From Chimonanthus salicifolius (lineage: Eukaryota > Streptophyta > Magnoliopsida > Laurales > Calycanthaceae), in NCBI GenBank assembly GCA_013350335.1, contig CM023540.1, forward strand, positions 16,311,828 through 16,375,827: a DNA stretch of 64,000 bases. The letters are read 5' to 3'. This document shows, piece after piece, positions 35,684-47,129 of this stretch (position 1 is its first letter; every line of letters begins with the position of its first letter). The notes beneath the pieces are model-generated. The model did not search any database. It saw nothing but the letters and a program-made list of their open reading frames with translations, and was not told the DNA's origin. The translations under genes were made by a program, and so were the position numbers.

Positions 35684-37071
35684 GGGCAACCGGTATGGGC
35701 TGACTAAATATGGCTGGCTATGCCACATAATTTAGCTAGCTATATAATTAAATAATAGTTTTTTAGATGACATGGCTGGCTATAATTTTTAGCCAGCCTC
35801 ATCAAACAGTATAGTATTTTAATTATAATGGCTACTTTTTAATATTTTATTTTTTTTTATGTACATTTTTTAACAAATTTAAAAGAAAATAAATATAAAA
35901 ATATTACATATTTTTTTCACAAGTAATTAAATAAATTAACAAAACATACATATTTTTTGTTTCTCATATATTTTTCTTGTTTACAAATGTAAAGGAAAAA
36001 AATTGAGAAGTAATTTTTTTTAAAAATTTTAAAGTTATTTTTTAAGCATTGTATATTTTCAAAATTTCTCAAACTAAATATCCGAAGTAATTACGATAGT
36101 CTGATAAAAATACTTTAAAAATTGAAGGTCTTTTGACACTCCCAAATGCTTAAAACACAGTGTTTTACAAATAAGGGTATCCCTTAGTTGTGTGGAAAAT
36201 ATATTTGGGAGTGTCAAAGACCTTGAAGTTTTAAAGTATTTTTATCAGGCTATCGTAATTAGTCCGGATATTCAATTTGATAAATTTTGGAAATACACAG
36301 TGCTTAAGAAATAACTGTCTATGTCGTCGATATCTCCTTTAAAGCTTTAAAATTATTTTTTAAGCACTGTGTATTTTCAAAATTTCTCAAATTAAATATC
36401 TGGACTAATTACTATAACCTGATAAAAATACTTTAAGACTTTAAGGTCTTTTGACACTCCCAAATATATTTTCCACACAGACCCTTATTTGTGAAACACT
36501 GTGTTTTAAGCATTTAGAAATATCAAAAAACCTTGAATTCTTAAAGTATTTTTATCAGACTATCGTAATTAGTCCGGATATTTAATTTGAGAAATTTTAA
36601 AAATATACAGTGTTTAAAAAATAACTTTAAAATTTATTTTTTTTCTCAATAGCTATAATTTTAATTTTTTGTACAGAATAATTTTAATTGTTTGTTTCTC
36701 ATATATTTTGGAAAAAAAAAATCAAAAGGTAAAGAGTTATTTTTTATTTTTTGTATAAAAAATAAAATAATAAAGTAAAGAAAAAAATAATTATTTGCCC
36801 TAATATACAAATTATACCAAAAAACAAAACAAAAAATCCAAAATAATCAAATAAATAAATAAAAAGAGAAAATAAAAAAAATCAAAAACTATATACAAGT
36901 TATATATATATAATATAAAAAAGAGGAGAGAGAGAAATAACTGGCTACACATCTGTTATCTGTAGCCAGCCATTTAACAAAAAAAAATAGTGTAAGCCCC
37001 ACCAATAGGCAGGCCCATACGGTCCATTTTCAGTCGCCATATCCCCAGCATGGCCACCACACATGTTGCCC
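35684..37071. mobile_element. PIF/Harbinger-like non-autonomous element, 1388 bp
   Basis: Ends GGGCAACCGG...ATGTTGCCC with TTA on both sides (35681-35683 and 37072-37074). Copy 1 of the segmental duplication has the empty site with a single TTA (GGGTATTAATATT near 27914), which fixes both boundaries. A TTA duplication with GGGC ends is typical of PIF/Harbinger (Tourist-type) elements. Near both ends there are several TGGCTGGCTA/TAGCCAGCC motifs. The core is a pair of inverted palindromic modules described below. No transposase is encoded. Confidence 0.9.
36030..36640. repeat. Palindromic module pair inside the PIF-like element
   Basis: Two ~290-bp units in inverted order, each itself an imperfect palindrome. 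Each half carries TTTTCAAAATTTCTCAAA, TATCCGGACTAATTACGAT, GATAAAAATACTTTAA, AGGTCTTTTGACACTCCCAA and a centre around ACAAATAAGGGTATCCC. The outer edges read AATTTTAAAGTTATTTTTTAA on both sides. The same unit forms the core of 47130-48911. Confidence 0.9.
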
Positions 37072-38089
37072 TTAATATTTAACCCCTCTGAACAATCTCC
37101 TAATAGGATTTCCTCCCTGAGGTACTTCTCTTTCTCATTTCTCTTATTTTTTTTACTTCGTGTTCTTGTATTCGATTTGAGTCTCACTATTAGACTTGCT
37201 AGCCTCGTAGGTTGTGAAGGTTGCCGAGGAATTTTTTTAGAATTCTCATTTTTAGGTTAACAGTGATTTTGTTGTATAGGTCTCTTTGTGGACTTTCCAC
37301 TCAGTTCAGGTTAAACAAAATTTGAGCTCGAGCTCAAGTTATAACCTTTCGAACAAATTTATGAAATTTTGTATTTATTTATTATTTATAATTTATCTCA
37401 ATAAACATGGGAGAATAGTTCTAACTTTGTTTTAAACACTTAGGACTCAAAATTTACACTCTCCCCTTCGTGAGTAGAACAAGAGAGAACTTAGAAAAAA
37501 TTCTGAGCCACCACTGAAGTTCTCTCAAAAGTTTTGAAGGCTCAACTCAAAATCATTTTTGAATTTTTAAAATTATCTTAAAGTATTAATTTTAAACGAG
37601 ATTTTAACAGCAACCCGATTTTAATGCGTAATATTTATTAAAAAACTTAAAACACCATAAGAGTCATTTGAGAAGAAGTCAAATTTTAAATATTTAAGTG
37701 GGCCCTAGTCTTTACTTAGTGCGCAAGGTTGTTAAGATATTTCGTTGAAAAATCTTATCCCATGCGATGCGTTTCATCGTTTGCTCTTATCTCCTCTCAC
37801 CTCTTTGCCACCCTCATCCCACTTGCCTCATACACTTCATGTACTTTTACTTGAGCCCTAAGTCTTTAAGTTTGATAAATACACTTTTCCTCCATCTTTT
37901 GCCTTTCTTTCTAATTCTCTCTCAGAACATTTCTTTTATCCTGAGTCGTTTTCTCATCCCACCTTCTCTCTCAAGTCCCTTGTTTCTTTTCTGAAAAACA
38001 ACAAAAGCTCTCCCGTGGGACCCTCCTCTTGTTTTTCCCTCCTCTCTCTTGGCCCTCTCCCTCTGACGCTGGGATTCTCTGTCTCCTAG

Positions 38090-38277
38090 GGCTGCATTTG
38101 GATGGAGGATAATTTTTGAGGGGGTAAATCAGGGGTGCATCCAAAGTTGTATGGAAAGGATATTTAAAAAATGACAAAGGGGGTAAAGAGGGGTGTTATT
38201 CCATGATCCTTTAATTACCAAATGAGGGTAATGGTTGGTTACCCAATCACCCCCTTTACCCCCAATCCAAACGCAGT
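38090..38277. mobile_element. GRCTGC-type MITE, copy C2
   Basis: Paralogue of 29194-29369 with the same ends (GGCTGCATTTGGATGGAGG and CCAATCCAAACGCAGT), carried along by the segmental duplication. It has a short insertion near its left end. Confidence 0.75.
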
Positions 38278-39374
38278 GGAGTTTCATGTGTCTGTCTCAG
38301 CTCTTTCTCGGTCTTCTCTCGATGATGAGTTGTTTTATTTTATTTGAGTTATTTTAATTCTCTATTTTGATTTGTATAAAAAAATAGAAAACTGATTTTA
38401 CAAATAAACTACAGAAAGTTGATTTAAAAGGGGATGTTATTGCTATTTTGATTTCAGTTCAAAAAGGGCTTGTAATTTAAACAGGGTTTGATTTGGTTTT
38501 CTAAAAATTTTGTTTCCTGAAATAAGTTTTCAGAGATGAATATTCTTTATAAAAAGCCAACCCTCCTCATCTTTATCTAATCTCTCGGTGCTTTCATTCT
38601 CAGTTCAAGCTCTCAGCTTCAAATTTTCTTCCTTTCTTTTGTCCTTATTGCCTCATCTCTCTCACAGTCTCGTTACCACAGTTTGTACTGTGCGGTTCGC
38701 TACAATTCCATGCAGCCGACCAACGACCCAAATTTATGGGTTTTTTAAAAGAACTTTTTCATGAATAAGGTGAGGAGGAGATCACATCTTATTTATTTTA
38801 TAGATTTGTATATTTTTGCATATTTCTATAAAAATGAGAATATGTGATATTTTAGGTTAAAATGCATAGTTGATTGAACGACATGACATGGGATTAGACC
38901 TGGAGATCACATCTATTTATTTTATAGTTTTATATATTTTTGCATATTTCTATAAAAATGAGAATATGTGATATTTTAGGTTAAAATGCATAGTTGATTG
39001 AACGATATGACATGGGATTAGACCCAGATCAATAATAGATGTTAATAAAGTTATGAGATTCATAGGAAATAAATCATTGAAAAATTAAATGTAAGTGTGG
39101 CTTAAAATACTCAGAGGTGAAAGGTCCAATATGTCTATCGGATGAGATGTTAAGACATAAAATTTATGTCTACTGATGAGATGTTGGAATGTAAAATTTA
39201 CATGCTTTAATAATATGTTTAATATATGCGGTAATTGGATGTCTGATAGACTTGATAGGGTGTATAACATGTTAGAAATAAAACATGTCTAAGTTGTCTG
39301 ATTTATGTGCTTTATTAACAAGTTGGATGCAATATGCATGTTTTTAATATGTTAATTATGCGTATATTTATGAG

Positions 39375-39632
39375 ATGCATGCTTTATTGTGGGACGAGGA
39401 GAGAGGTATTTCCTCATATATGTCCATATGCGTTTGTTGGTTTGGTAACCCCCTCGTGCATGTTCTTGTTGACTGTGTAGGTCTCGAGTGTCGGTTGGCA
39501 GTTTTGGTTGACCCGATAGGTCCCAATTTTTGGATGGGTAGAGGTGTTGAAGTCCTCCTTCAACTAACCTTAACACATTTTGAGATGTGTATATGGGCGC
39601 ATTATAATATCCTGACCCAGCCCAGAGTCTAG
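39375..39632 (+). other. Small ORF, counterpart of 29907-30170
   Basis: 85 codons containing MHALLWDEERG and GPNFWMGRGVEVLL. See the counterpart for discussion. The frame continues past the end of the duplicated block into unrelated sequence, so its C-terminus is not homologous. Confidence 0.18.
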
Positions 39633-41255
39633 AGCTATACATCGAGCGTGGTCGATGTATAGGGTGGTGGTGGTAGGTGATATATCGAGCAGGGTCGATA
39701 GGTCGACGGGTAGACACATCGACAAAGGCCGATATCGAGCGATGTGGCGACTTGATGAAGTCCCACATCGGAAGTTGAGGTAAAGGTTGAGGGCTTTATA
39801 AGGCTTAGGTGCCCCTCAATACAGTACAACACGTTTTGGGCCTAGATGTTTGGGCCAGGCCCAATGCAAAGCTGTGTGGACCTCACCCATTTGTGGGTCC
39901 ATAGCGGGCAATATTGTACTGAACCTCGTAGTGTTGAAATGGCAGCATCTTGGAGGGGTGGGTCATTACACGCACATACAAAAAATTGTTATTGTATTAG
40001 GATGCGTGTTTGGGTGCATATTTCGAGACGTAGTTAGTTGAGGGTGGGTAGTTATAGAGTTAAAGAGATCTGTGTACCAGTTGATTGGATGAGATCCGAC
40101 TGTATGTCCATGGCGTATCCTGGATGATCGGATGTGTCTGAGTACGTGGGAGTATAGCACGATGATCTAGTGGGACAAAGATATCTGTGTAGCAGGTTCC
40201 TAGGACTATAGTGTTGTTCGGTGGTCGGATGAGATCGGGTTGAGTGCACACCAAATGATCGGATGAGTCCGAGTGCCTAGGACTGTACAACGATGATCTA
40301 TATGCTAGGGTTGAGTGGTTTGGGTAGTTCGATTGGTCGGGTGAGGTCAGTTTGAATACCTAAGTATACAGAGTAGTTTGGGTAATTTGGTTGATTGGAT
40401 AAAATTGGGTTGAATGCTTACTACTACTGAGTTGTTGGGATAATTTGGTTGACTTGGTGAGTCAAATCGGGTTCCTAGGGTGTAACACAATGACCTATGA
40501 GTAGGGTATGAGGGTACATCACAGATTGTGATCGGGAAAATGCTGTAACTCCTTGTATTGGGTACTCAAGGAAAGGGAGAAACTCCTCGAAGTGGGTACT
40601 CGAGAAAAGACAAAACTCTTCGAAGTGAGGAAAGACAGAAACTCTTTAGGGCGAGGAAAGACAGTAACTCCTCGAAATGTATTTTCAAGGCAGTAACTCC
40701 TTGAGATGGGTTGAGGTGCGATTGGGTAGAGCAAATACTCGGTGGGTTTCTCAGTGGATCCAAAAGATTTGACCGGGTATTAAGAGTAAACTGAAATCTC
40801 CTTGTAGCACATTAGCTCGCTGTCTTTAGTGGTGTCATGTGGTCATATCAAGGGTGGATTTTATCCTTGAGAGATATCGAGGAGTGTGGGATGTTGTATC
40901 AAATAGTATGATGTACTGTGCTGAGTCTTAACATGCGATTGTTTGATGTTTGATAATCCATGTTATTATATTTTGGTTTGAATAAGCATTCGTGAGTTGA
41001 GATTAACATGCTATGCCTATGTATATTTGTGGTATGAGTGTATATATATATGTGTTGTTTCTCTTCAATGGGTTGTTTAGCTCACTCCTTATGGATCTCA
41101 AGGACTTCACTCGAGGAGGGGTTAGATCAACCCAAGGAGATGACGCAAACTTGTCAGAGGCCTGACAACATTGGTTTAAAAACCCCTTAGGTTATTTGGT
41201 TTGGAATTTGAAATATTATTGGTGTATTTAAATCCCCGATTGGGTTATGGGTTTT
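39633..41255. mobile_element. Degenerate LTR-type retroelement sequence
   Basis: Contains AGTCCCACATCGGAAGTTG followed by a TTTATAAGGC TATA-like box, a promoter arrangement common in plant LTRs. Then come long runs of degenerate GATCGGATGAG/TTGGTTGA repeats (40060-40470) and GAAACTCCTCGAAGTG repeats (40550-40700). The motif TTTAGCTCACTCCTTA near 41080 matches, in reverse orientation, GGGGTGAGCTAACCGACCTA in the solo LTR at 58969. No coding region or clean LTR boundary is visible. Confidence 0.5.
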
Positions 41256-43476
41256 TGTAACAACTCTGATTTTATATTAATTTATGCTTCCGCAATGTGT
41301 AATTGAGGTTCACGTGTCGAAACATAATGATATTGCGTCTGGTCGTGTGAGTTTATGCTTGGACATATAAAAAATTTACATATCCCGTGGAGCAGGGCGT
41401 GAAGAAGGTTGTCCTTCCAGATATCATAGAGGAGTCTCAAGTAGCATTTGTTAGATAATAAACAAATTTTGGATGGTGCTCTAATCATAAACGAGTTAAT
41501 TCATACGGGAAGGAAGGACAAAAGATCGCGTGTGATTTTCAAACTGCATATAGAAAAGTTTTACGATTTGTTGAATGGCCCTTTGTAAGAGATTTGTTTG
41601 AAAATGAGTTTTGGCCTTAGGTGGAGGAGATGGATGAGAGCGTGTGTAAAGGGTTTTAGTTATTCGGTTTTTGTGAAAGGATCTCCAATAAAACCTATTC
41701 AGGCTTAGATTGGTCTAAGACAAGGGGGGTTCCCCTATCCCCTTTCATATTCAACTTGGTGGGGGAGGGTTTGAATAAGCTAGTGGAGAACAAGACGGTA
41801 GTATGTATAGTGAGTGGTTTCCCTATTGTAGAGAGGGTCTATCGGTTATCCATTTACAATTCACTGACGACACCTTGTTCTTTTGTGAACCTAATTCGGG
41901 TGAGGTACTAGGTCCTAAGGCGATCCTTTGATACTTTGAGATGGTATCAGGACTAAGGATAAATTTGACGAAAAGAACCCTAATAGGGATTGAAGTGGAT
42001 GATCCTACCCTAATGAGCCTAGAAGAGGCGGTCGACTATGGCATTTGTAAATTAGCTTTCACATACTTAGGCTTGTCGGATTGGGGTAACCCGAGATCGA
42101 TAAGATTTTGAGCTTTGGTCATCGAGAGAGTAGAGAGGAGGTTAGCGGGTTGGGGTAGGTCTTGCCTATCCTTAGGAGGTAGGATTACCATGATCATGTC
42201 TGTTTTAGGAATTGTAAGGAAATTAGAACAAATGTTTAGGAGCTTCTTTTGGGGGGATAAGGAGAATAGGAAGAAGACTCACTAAGCCGAATAACTGTGA
42301 AGGATTAGAGACAGTGCTGCTACTAATTAGGAACTAAGCACTATTGTCTAAATGGAGTTAGAGATTCGAGAAGAAAAATGAAGCCCTTTGGAGAAGAGTA
42401 CTTGTAGCTAGATATGAGGTAAAGAATACAGGGGAGTGGATTTTGAACCAAAAAGTAGAGAGTTATGGGTTCGCTCTGATCAAAGCATGGTAGAGAATAG
42501 GTAGAGGCAAGGGGAGTGTGAGATGCTACTAAAAAAGAAATATAAGAAAAGACACTCATATGTCCCCTAATATTTAGTAAATGAGTCTTAATTTCACACT
42601 AGAGATAGAAGCCCCAATTTCTTAGGGCTCTACAAACCCAAATATTCTAGTAACTTATCCCAATTCTACAATTAGAATGAAAATCTCCAATTTTCGTAAG
42701 TTTTCATTGCTCTCTGCAAACCCAAAACCCATTTGGGGGTGGCTCCACTACATGCAAAGGATCCAAATCTTAAGTTTCACCCTCAATGCTCTCTCCAAAC
42801 ATCAATTTTCCCCAAATTTAAGCAATAAGATCCTCCCCAAAGTCTTCATCGCATCTCCAATCAAACTCAAAGCAACTAAATCAAAAGACTTGGGCAAGGA
42901 AATGAAGTTTACCTCGGAGGGAGAGAAATCCAAGTAAGGGTGGGAGCTCTTGCTAGAAAAACCAAGGAGGAAGACCTGATGGGAGAGAAGAGTCCAATCC
43001 TCCCACATGCAAGGGGAAAAAGATGGAAGAAATTGAGGGAGAATGGGTCTCCTAGGGTTGGGGCACGTTGAAAAGAGGAGAAATGGGGGTTTTGGATAGA
43101 TTTTGTGCAAGTCCAGCTCGAATATAAGTCATTTTGGACGTCAAATGTGCTCACATGCTCAAGCCCTCAAGCTTAATGCTCGAGGCCTTGAGACCATTTG
43201 GCAGCTGTGCTTCTCTCATTAAAATGGCAATAACTCAAGTTATGAAATCATAATTTGACATTCTTATACTTTTTGGAAAGTTCAGTTACAGATCTATCCA
43301 ATGAAACAAGTCTCACTTAATATAAAACTCATTTGATACCTTAAATGGGTCCCACAAGTCAGCCCTACTGTCAAGTCTCTCATTTTTAAAGTCAACTTGG
43401 TCCACTTGATGCAAGGTGTCGTTCCCACACATTTTCTACGAGAATTTTCAATAATTTGACAGGTCGGGTCGTTACA
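41256..43476 (+). mobile_element. LTR-like unit TGTAAC...GTTACA with a LINE fragment inside
   Basis: Begins TGTAACAACTCTGATTTT and ends GGTCGGGTCGTTACA, mirrored ends of the same type as the solo LTR at 58969-61367. No 5-bp target duplication can be seen. The middle is taken by LINE-derived sequence. The right part (42546-43476) contains stress-leader-like and CCTCGGAGGGAGAG sequence typical of the 3' half of such LTRs, without a gene. The left end recurs at 46884. Confidence 0.45.
41390..42545 (+). pseudogene. LINE (L1-type) reverse transcriptase fragment
   Basis: Broken frames on the plus strand translate, with shifts, to L1-type RT blocks in the correct order: SQVAFVR..(Q)ILDGALI.NELIH; FQTAYRKV; VKGSPIK...GLRQG..PLSPF.FNLV.EGLNKL; LQFTDDTLFFCEP (the catalytic box, with Thr in place of the usual Ala of FADD, near 41855-41885); FEMVSGLRINL.K; YLGL and RVERRLAGWGRSCLSLGGRI. 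It ends after FRSFFWGD. Many frameshifts and stops; non-functional. Endonuclease and 5' parts are absent. Confidence 0.85.
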
Positions 43477-44600
43477 TTAAAAAATTTAGCTACTCATACA
43501 AGCATAAAATTAACCAAATCACCTTTGAATTTGTTTACATGACATTTGCTAATTGGTTGAAATTTTAAATTATATTTTATATCAAAATTGCGAAACTTGC
43601 TTTATAACTGCTGTTAAAAAATGGTTTGAGTATCATAACAGCCATTACGGCCATTGCATCGTATAAGTTGTATTTGGGCCGATCGCGGGAGCTATGTTTT
43701 CTCTCTCCTCCATTTTTTAAATTTAATTTTTCACAGAAAACAATGAAACTTCTAAGATTCATTTCTATGTAATTCTTTCATTATTTCACAATCGTTTAGA
43801 TATTTAAATATAATTTTGAAGTTATGGACTCAAAAGTTTAAAATATTTTGGAAAAATAGTAGAAAAAACCCTAGAAATTCTAGAAACATGGAAAATAAAG
43901 TCTAGTAATTTTCTACAAATTTTCTCTTAAAGAATAACCATTTTCAGTTTTTATAAAAAAATCAAATTTTGACTCTTAAATAAACTAAAATTCAATAATA
44001 AAGTGTGGAATTTTTTTTTGCTCCAATCTCTATTCTCATCGCGTAGCTCAATGAGTTTGTTTCCAACGCCTTTGAAATCACCTCGGTTGTAGTCTGAATG
44101 AAAAAGTTATGATCATTTTACCAAAGGTATCTCGAATATCATTACAAATCGAAACATATCACCATTACGAAACTGATACATATCGGATGATATAATACAT
44201 TTCGGTCGATAGATGGTGGGCCCGATACACACCAATGTGTAGCAGGTGATACGTAACTATGATCAATAACTGTTACGTAATGGTTGTTATGATATGTAAC
44301 TGTCATTTTCATCACCTTAGCTTTGTAAAAAGAATTGTATTTTTAACAAAAATATACTCACATAGGTTTTCTATTTTCCCCTATTTTTTATATTATTTTA
44401 TAGTTTCAAATAATTTAAAAAAATATAAGAGAAACAATGGCTTATCAATATTTTCATTTCAGTCTTCCTGCATATTTTCACATAGATAATCTTAACAAAG
44501 ACTTTAGAGCATGAAAGCCCACGAAACACTAGAATCAGAGGGACTATAAATTCATGCCATCTGAGAAGTGCGTGAGCATACAACCAATCAATCTAAGAAA
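43477..44600. other. Intergenic with repeat debris upstream of the GST pseudogene
   Basis: No gene. Around 44140-44290 there are degenerate GATACATATCGGATGATAT and GATACGTAACTATGATC motifs reminiscent of the ATCGGCCGAT hAT MITEs, too decayed to delimit. From about 44440 the sequence is homologous to the GST upstream region at 49110-49285, including the line ATTTTCACATAGATAATC. Confidence 0.4.
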
Positions 44601-44612
44601 AAAAGAGCAAAA

Positions 44613-45750
44613 ATGGGAAGAGATGATGTGAAGCTGTTGGGTATGTGAGCTAGCCCTATGTCTCTAAGAGTGGAATGGGCATTGAAGCTAAAATGAGTCG
44701 AATACGAGTACATCGACGAAGATCTCAGCAACAAGAGTGAGAGGCTTTTGAAGGCTAACCCCATCTATAAGAAGGTTCTGGTGCTCGTTATGGCGAGAAG
44801 CCGCCGCTCCCCGAATCGCTCATCATTCTTGAATACATTGATTATACATGGAAGGAGAACCCTTGTTGCCTGAAGATCCTTACGAGAGAGCGACGGCTCG
44901 TTTATGGGCAAAATACGCAGATGAGAAGGTAAGGAGACTATTGAGTTGATCATTTTGTTCATGTTGTTGAAAATGTTCAGAAGCCCAGGTTTCTTGAAAC
45001 TGGGCCGTTCAAAAATAGGTGGGCTTTAGTTGAGGGTTTAAAACCAATGGATCATCTAATTCACCCTATCTTAACTCAACCCAACTTGGAAAAAAAGGGT
45101 TCTGTTTGAGATATTTACTAGTAAATGGGTTGATTCAATTTCAGTACAAAAGTTTGGGTTGAGGATTCAAAATAAATGGGTCGATCCCCCAAGCCCATTA
45201 ACTCAGGTTGGATAGGGTCTAGTAGCAGATTCCATGACCGAAATGTTATTATATCCACGACCTACCTTCATCTAAACTCAATTCGTTTACCCATTATTGA
45301 AATGTATTTAACCCTTACAATCTAAATCCTACCCACTTGCCCCTTTTTTACCTGGATTTTTCATATCGGCCTTGCATTTCCAATCCCAGTCTATCAATCT
45401 TAAATAGTGTTTTAAAAACCAAAACAAACCATGTGGTTCAACCCGGTTGGACCTGAACCAGTCCCTAAGGCAGTCCGGTCCTTAAGACAATTCGGTTCAT
45501 TCAAAAACTAAAAGAAGCTAAAGAGAGCCTTAAGCCCCTTGAGAACCTTCTCAAGGGTAAGAAGTTCTTTGGAGGAGAGTCTATTGGGTATTTGGACATT
45601 GTTCGTGGTTGGATCCCAGCTTGGGTCCCTATGTTTGAAGAAATACTTTGTTTGACTTTTGTTGTGGCAAATGAAGTGCCACTTCTCCATCAATGGTTCC
45701 AAGCCTTCCTTGATGTGCCTCTAGTGAAGGAGAGCTTGATGTCTTCTTAA
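44613..45750 (+). pseudogene. Tau-class glutathione S-transferase, dead copy
   Basis: Exon 1 begins [11 protein letters not shown], then has TGA where the sister copy has Trp12, a second TGA for Gly28, and a 1-base loss around 44790 (CTCGTTATGG instead of CTCGTGCATGG). The equivalent of the sister's exon-2 start (the PWNTIFGVFTKK block) is deleted together with part of the intron. Exon 2 resumes near 45510 with EAKESLKPLENLLKGKKFFGGES, in the frame without the sister's +1 insertion. It lacks the KLPPKHKLLPFNKAFHE segment before the final SLMSS. It cannot make a working enzyme. Confidence 0.93.
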
Positions 45751-45904
45751 GTGCTGGAGTTGACTTTATAAGATACTAGATGTCCATGTAACATGAAACC
45801 TTTATTTAATGTATTATTTATTATTCACCATAAGCTGATATTAACAAAATACAGATGGGGAGGTCTGTGGACTTCTGATTAGTGCTTTGCTTAGTATAAA
45901 ATTA

Positions 45905-46856
45905 TAGTAAACTTTGTAAATTTGATTTTAAATTAATAGAGTATACCAATAGTATCTATTGTTGACCATGGCATGATGGGGAAGTAAGAATTTAGATATT
46001 TTCTTCGGACAATCCTTTTTCCAATGACCTCGTTCACGACAGAAGTGCATTCATCTCTTACTACTTTGGAATAAGCATCTGTAACAGATATATATGATGT
46101 TTGAGTGACAACAAGAACTGAAGAAGCATTAATTGTAACAAATTTCAATGCAAGAAGTTCATTAGTTGTCTTACCAATGGAATGTAATGGAGATCAATGC
46201 AACAAATTTCCACGTAGAGGCTCAAAATCATCATAGAGGCCTATAAGAAGTTGATCAAGACGTTGCTCTTGACGGAATTTTAAGTAAACTCCCATAAAGG
46301 TCAACTCTTTGGGTTCCATAAGAGCAAGTTGATCCAAAAAATTGCACATAATGTTATAATATTAAAATTGTCCCCTTCCCGAGTCGCATGAATTTCATTT
46401 GTCAATTGATACCATTTGGCAAAATAGGATTTTTAAAGATGTTGCTGAATCCATTTTCATGGTCACAAGGCGCAGTCTCTCCAAGTGCTCATCATGGGCG
46501 GTTTCCCTTCAAGAATTCAGGAATATATTTATGTCAGATATCTTGCAATTTTGGAAGGAATGTGTTGATATAACCTGATCTATCTTGGTTCCTTGTGCCA
46601 GTTTTCTGACATCCACTTGAGCGCCTAGTTTACCAGTTTTTTCTTATATCTCTATTATTTTTATATTTGTCTTTTTTTTTTCACCACTGGTGCTCCCTAT
46701 CTTTTATTATATATATATGAACCATTTCAATATATATATATATATCATTTGGAAAAATAAGATTGCACATACATACGAGCTAAATGATCCCAAATGGCAT
46801 TGGCGGTATAAAAATGTGCAAATTCACGGCCAATGGAGAAGTCAACTGCATTGTTA
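45905..46856 (-). pseudogene. Copia-type gag remnant downstream of the GST pseudogene
   Basis: Homologous to 51360-52313. The minus strand gives the same ATQTSYISVTDAYSKVVRDEC stretch, but the zinc knuckle that follows is wrecked by indels (VVNEVIGKRIVRRK instead of CREPGHWKKDC). It includes a short (AT)n run near 46715-46745. Carried as part of the GST segmental duplication. Confidence 0.65.
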
Positions 46857-47120
46857 AAAACCTCTTAGGTTATTTGGTTTGGAATTTAAAGTATTATTGG
46901 TGTATTTAAATTCCGGATTGGGTTATGGGTTTTTGTAACAACTCTGATTTTATATTAATTTATGTTTCCACAATGTGTAATTCACGTGTCGAAATATAAT
47001 ATTTTGCGTCAGGATCGTGTGACTTTATAGTTGGGAATATAAAAAAATTCACGTGTCCCGTGGAGCGGGACGTGTGACTTTAGGTTGTTCTTAAAAGTTG
47101 AGTAGTTCAGTTGGGTAGGG
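46857..47120. repeat. Fragment repeating the left part of 41177-41400
   Basis: Directly joins the end of the GST duplication block. Repeats CCTTAGGTTATTTGGTTTGG, TGTAACAACTCTGATTTT and CCCGTGGAGC as at 41177-41390, then diverges. This suggests the tandem duplication unit began near 41177 and that copy 2 lost the LINE-containing middle. Confidence 0.75.
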
Positions 47121-47129
47121 TTTTGGTTT

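Larger units (their letters stand above)
30219..39611. repeat. Tandem segmental duplication, copy 2 (9.39 kb)
   Basis: Directly adjoins copy 1. The junction at 30218/30219 joins GCATTATAATATC (as at 39611) to GGTAATGATATTGG (as at 21668). Copy 2 gained a hAT MITE at 33483-33817, a PIF-like element at 35684-37071 and a ~105-bp internal tandem repeat around 38890-38995. It also has about 270 bp (38290-38640) that copy 1 lacks, including a TTTATAAAAAG TATA-like motif followed by a CT-rich stretch. It lacks the two blocks noted under copy 1. No convincing gene. Confidence 0.92.
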
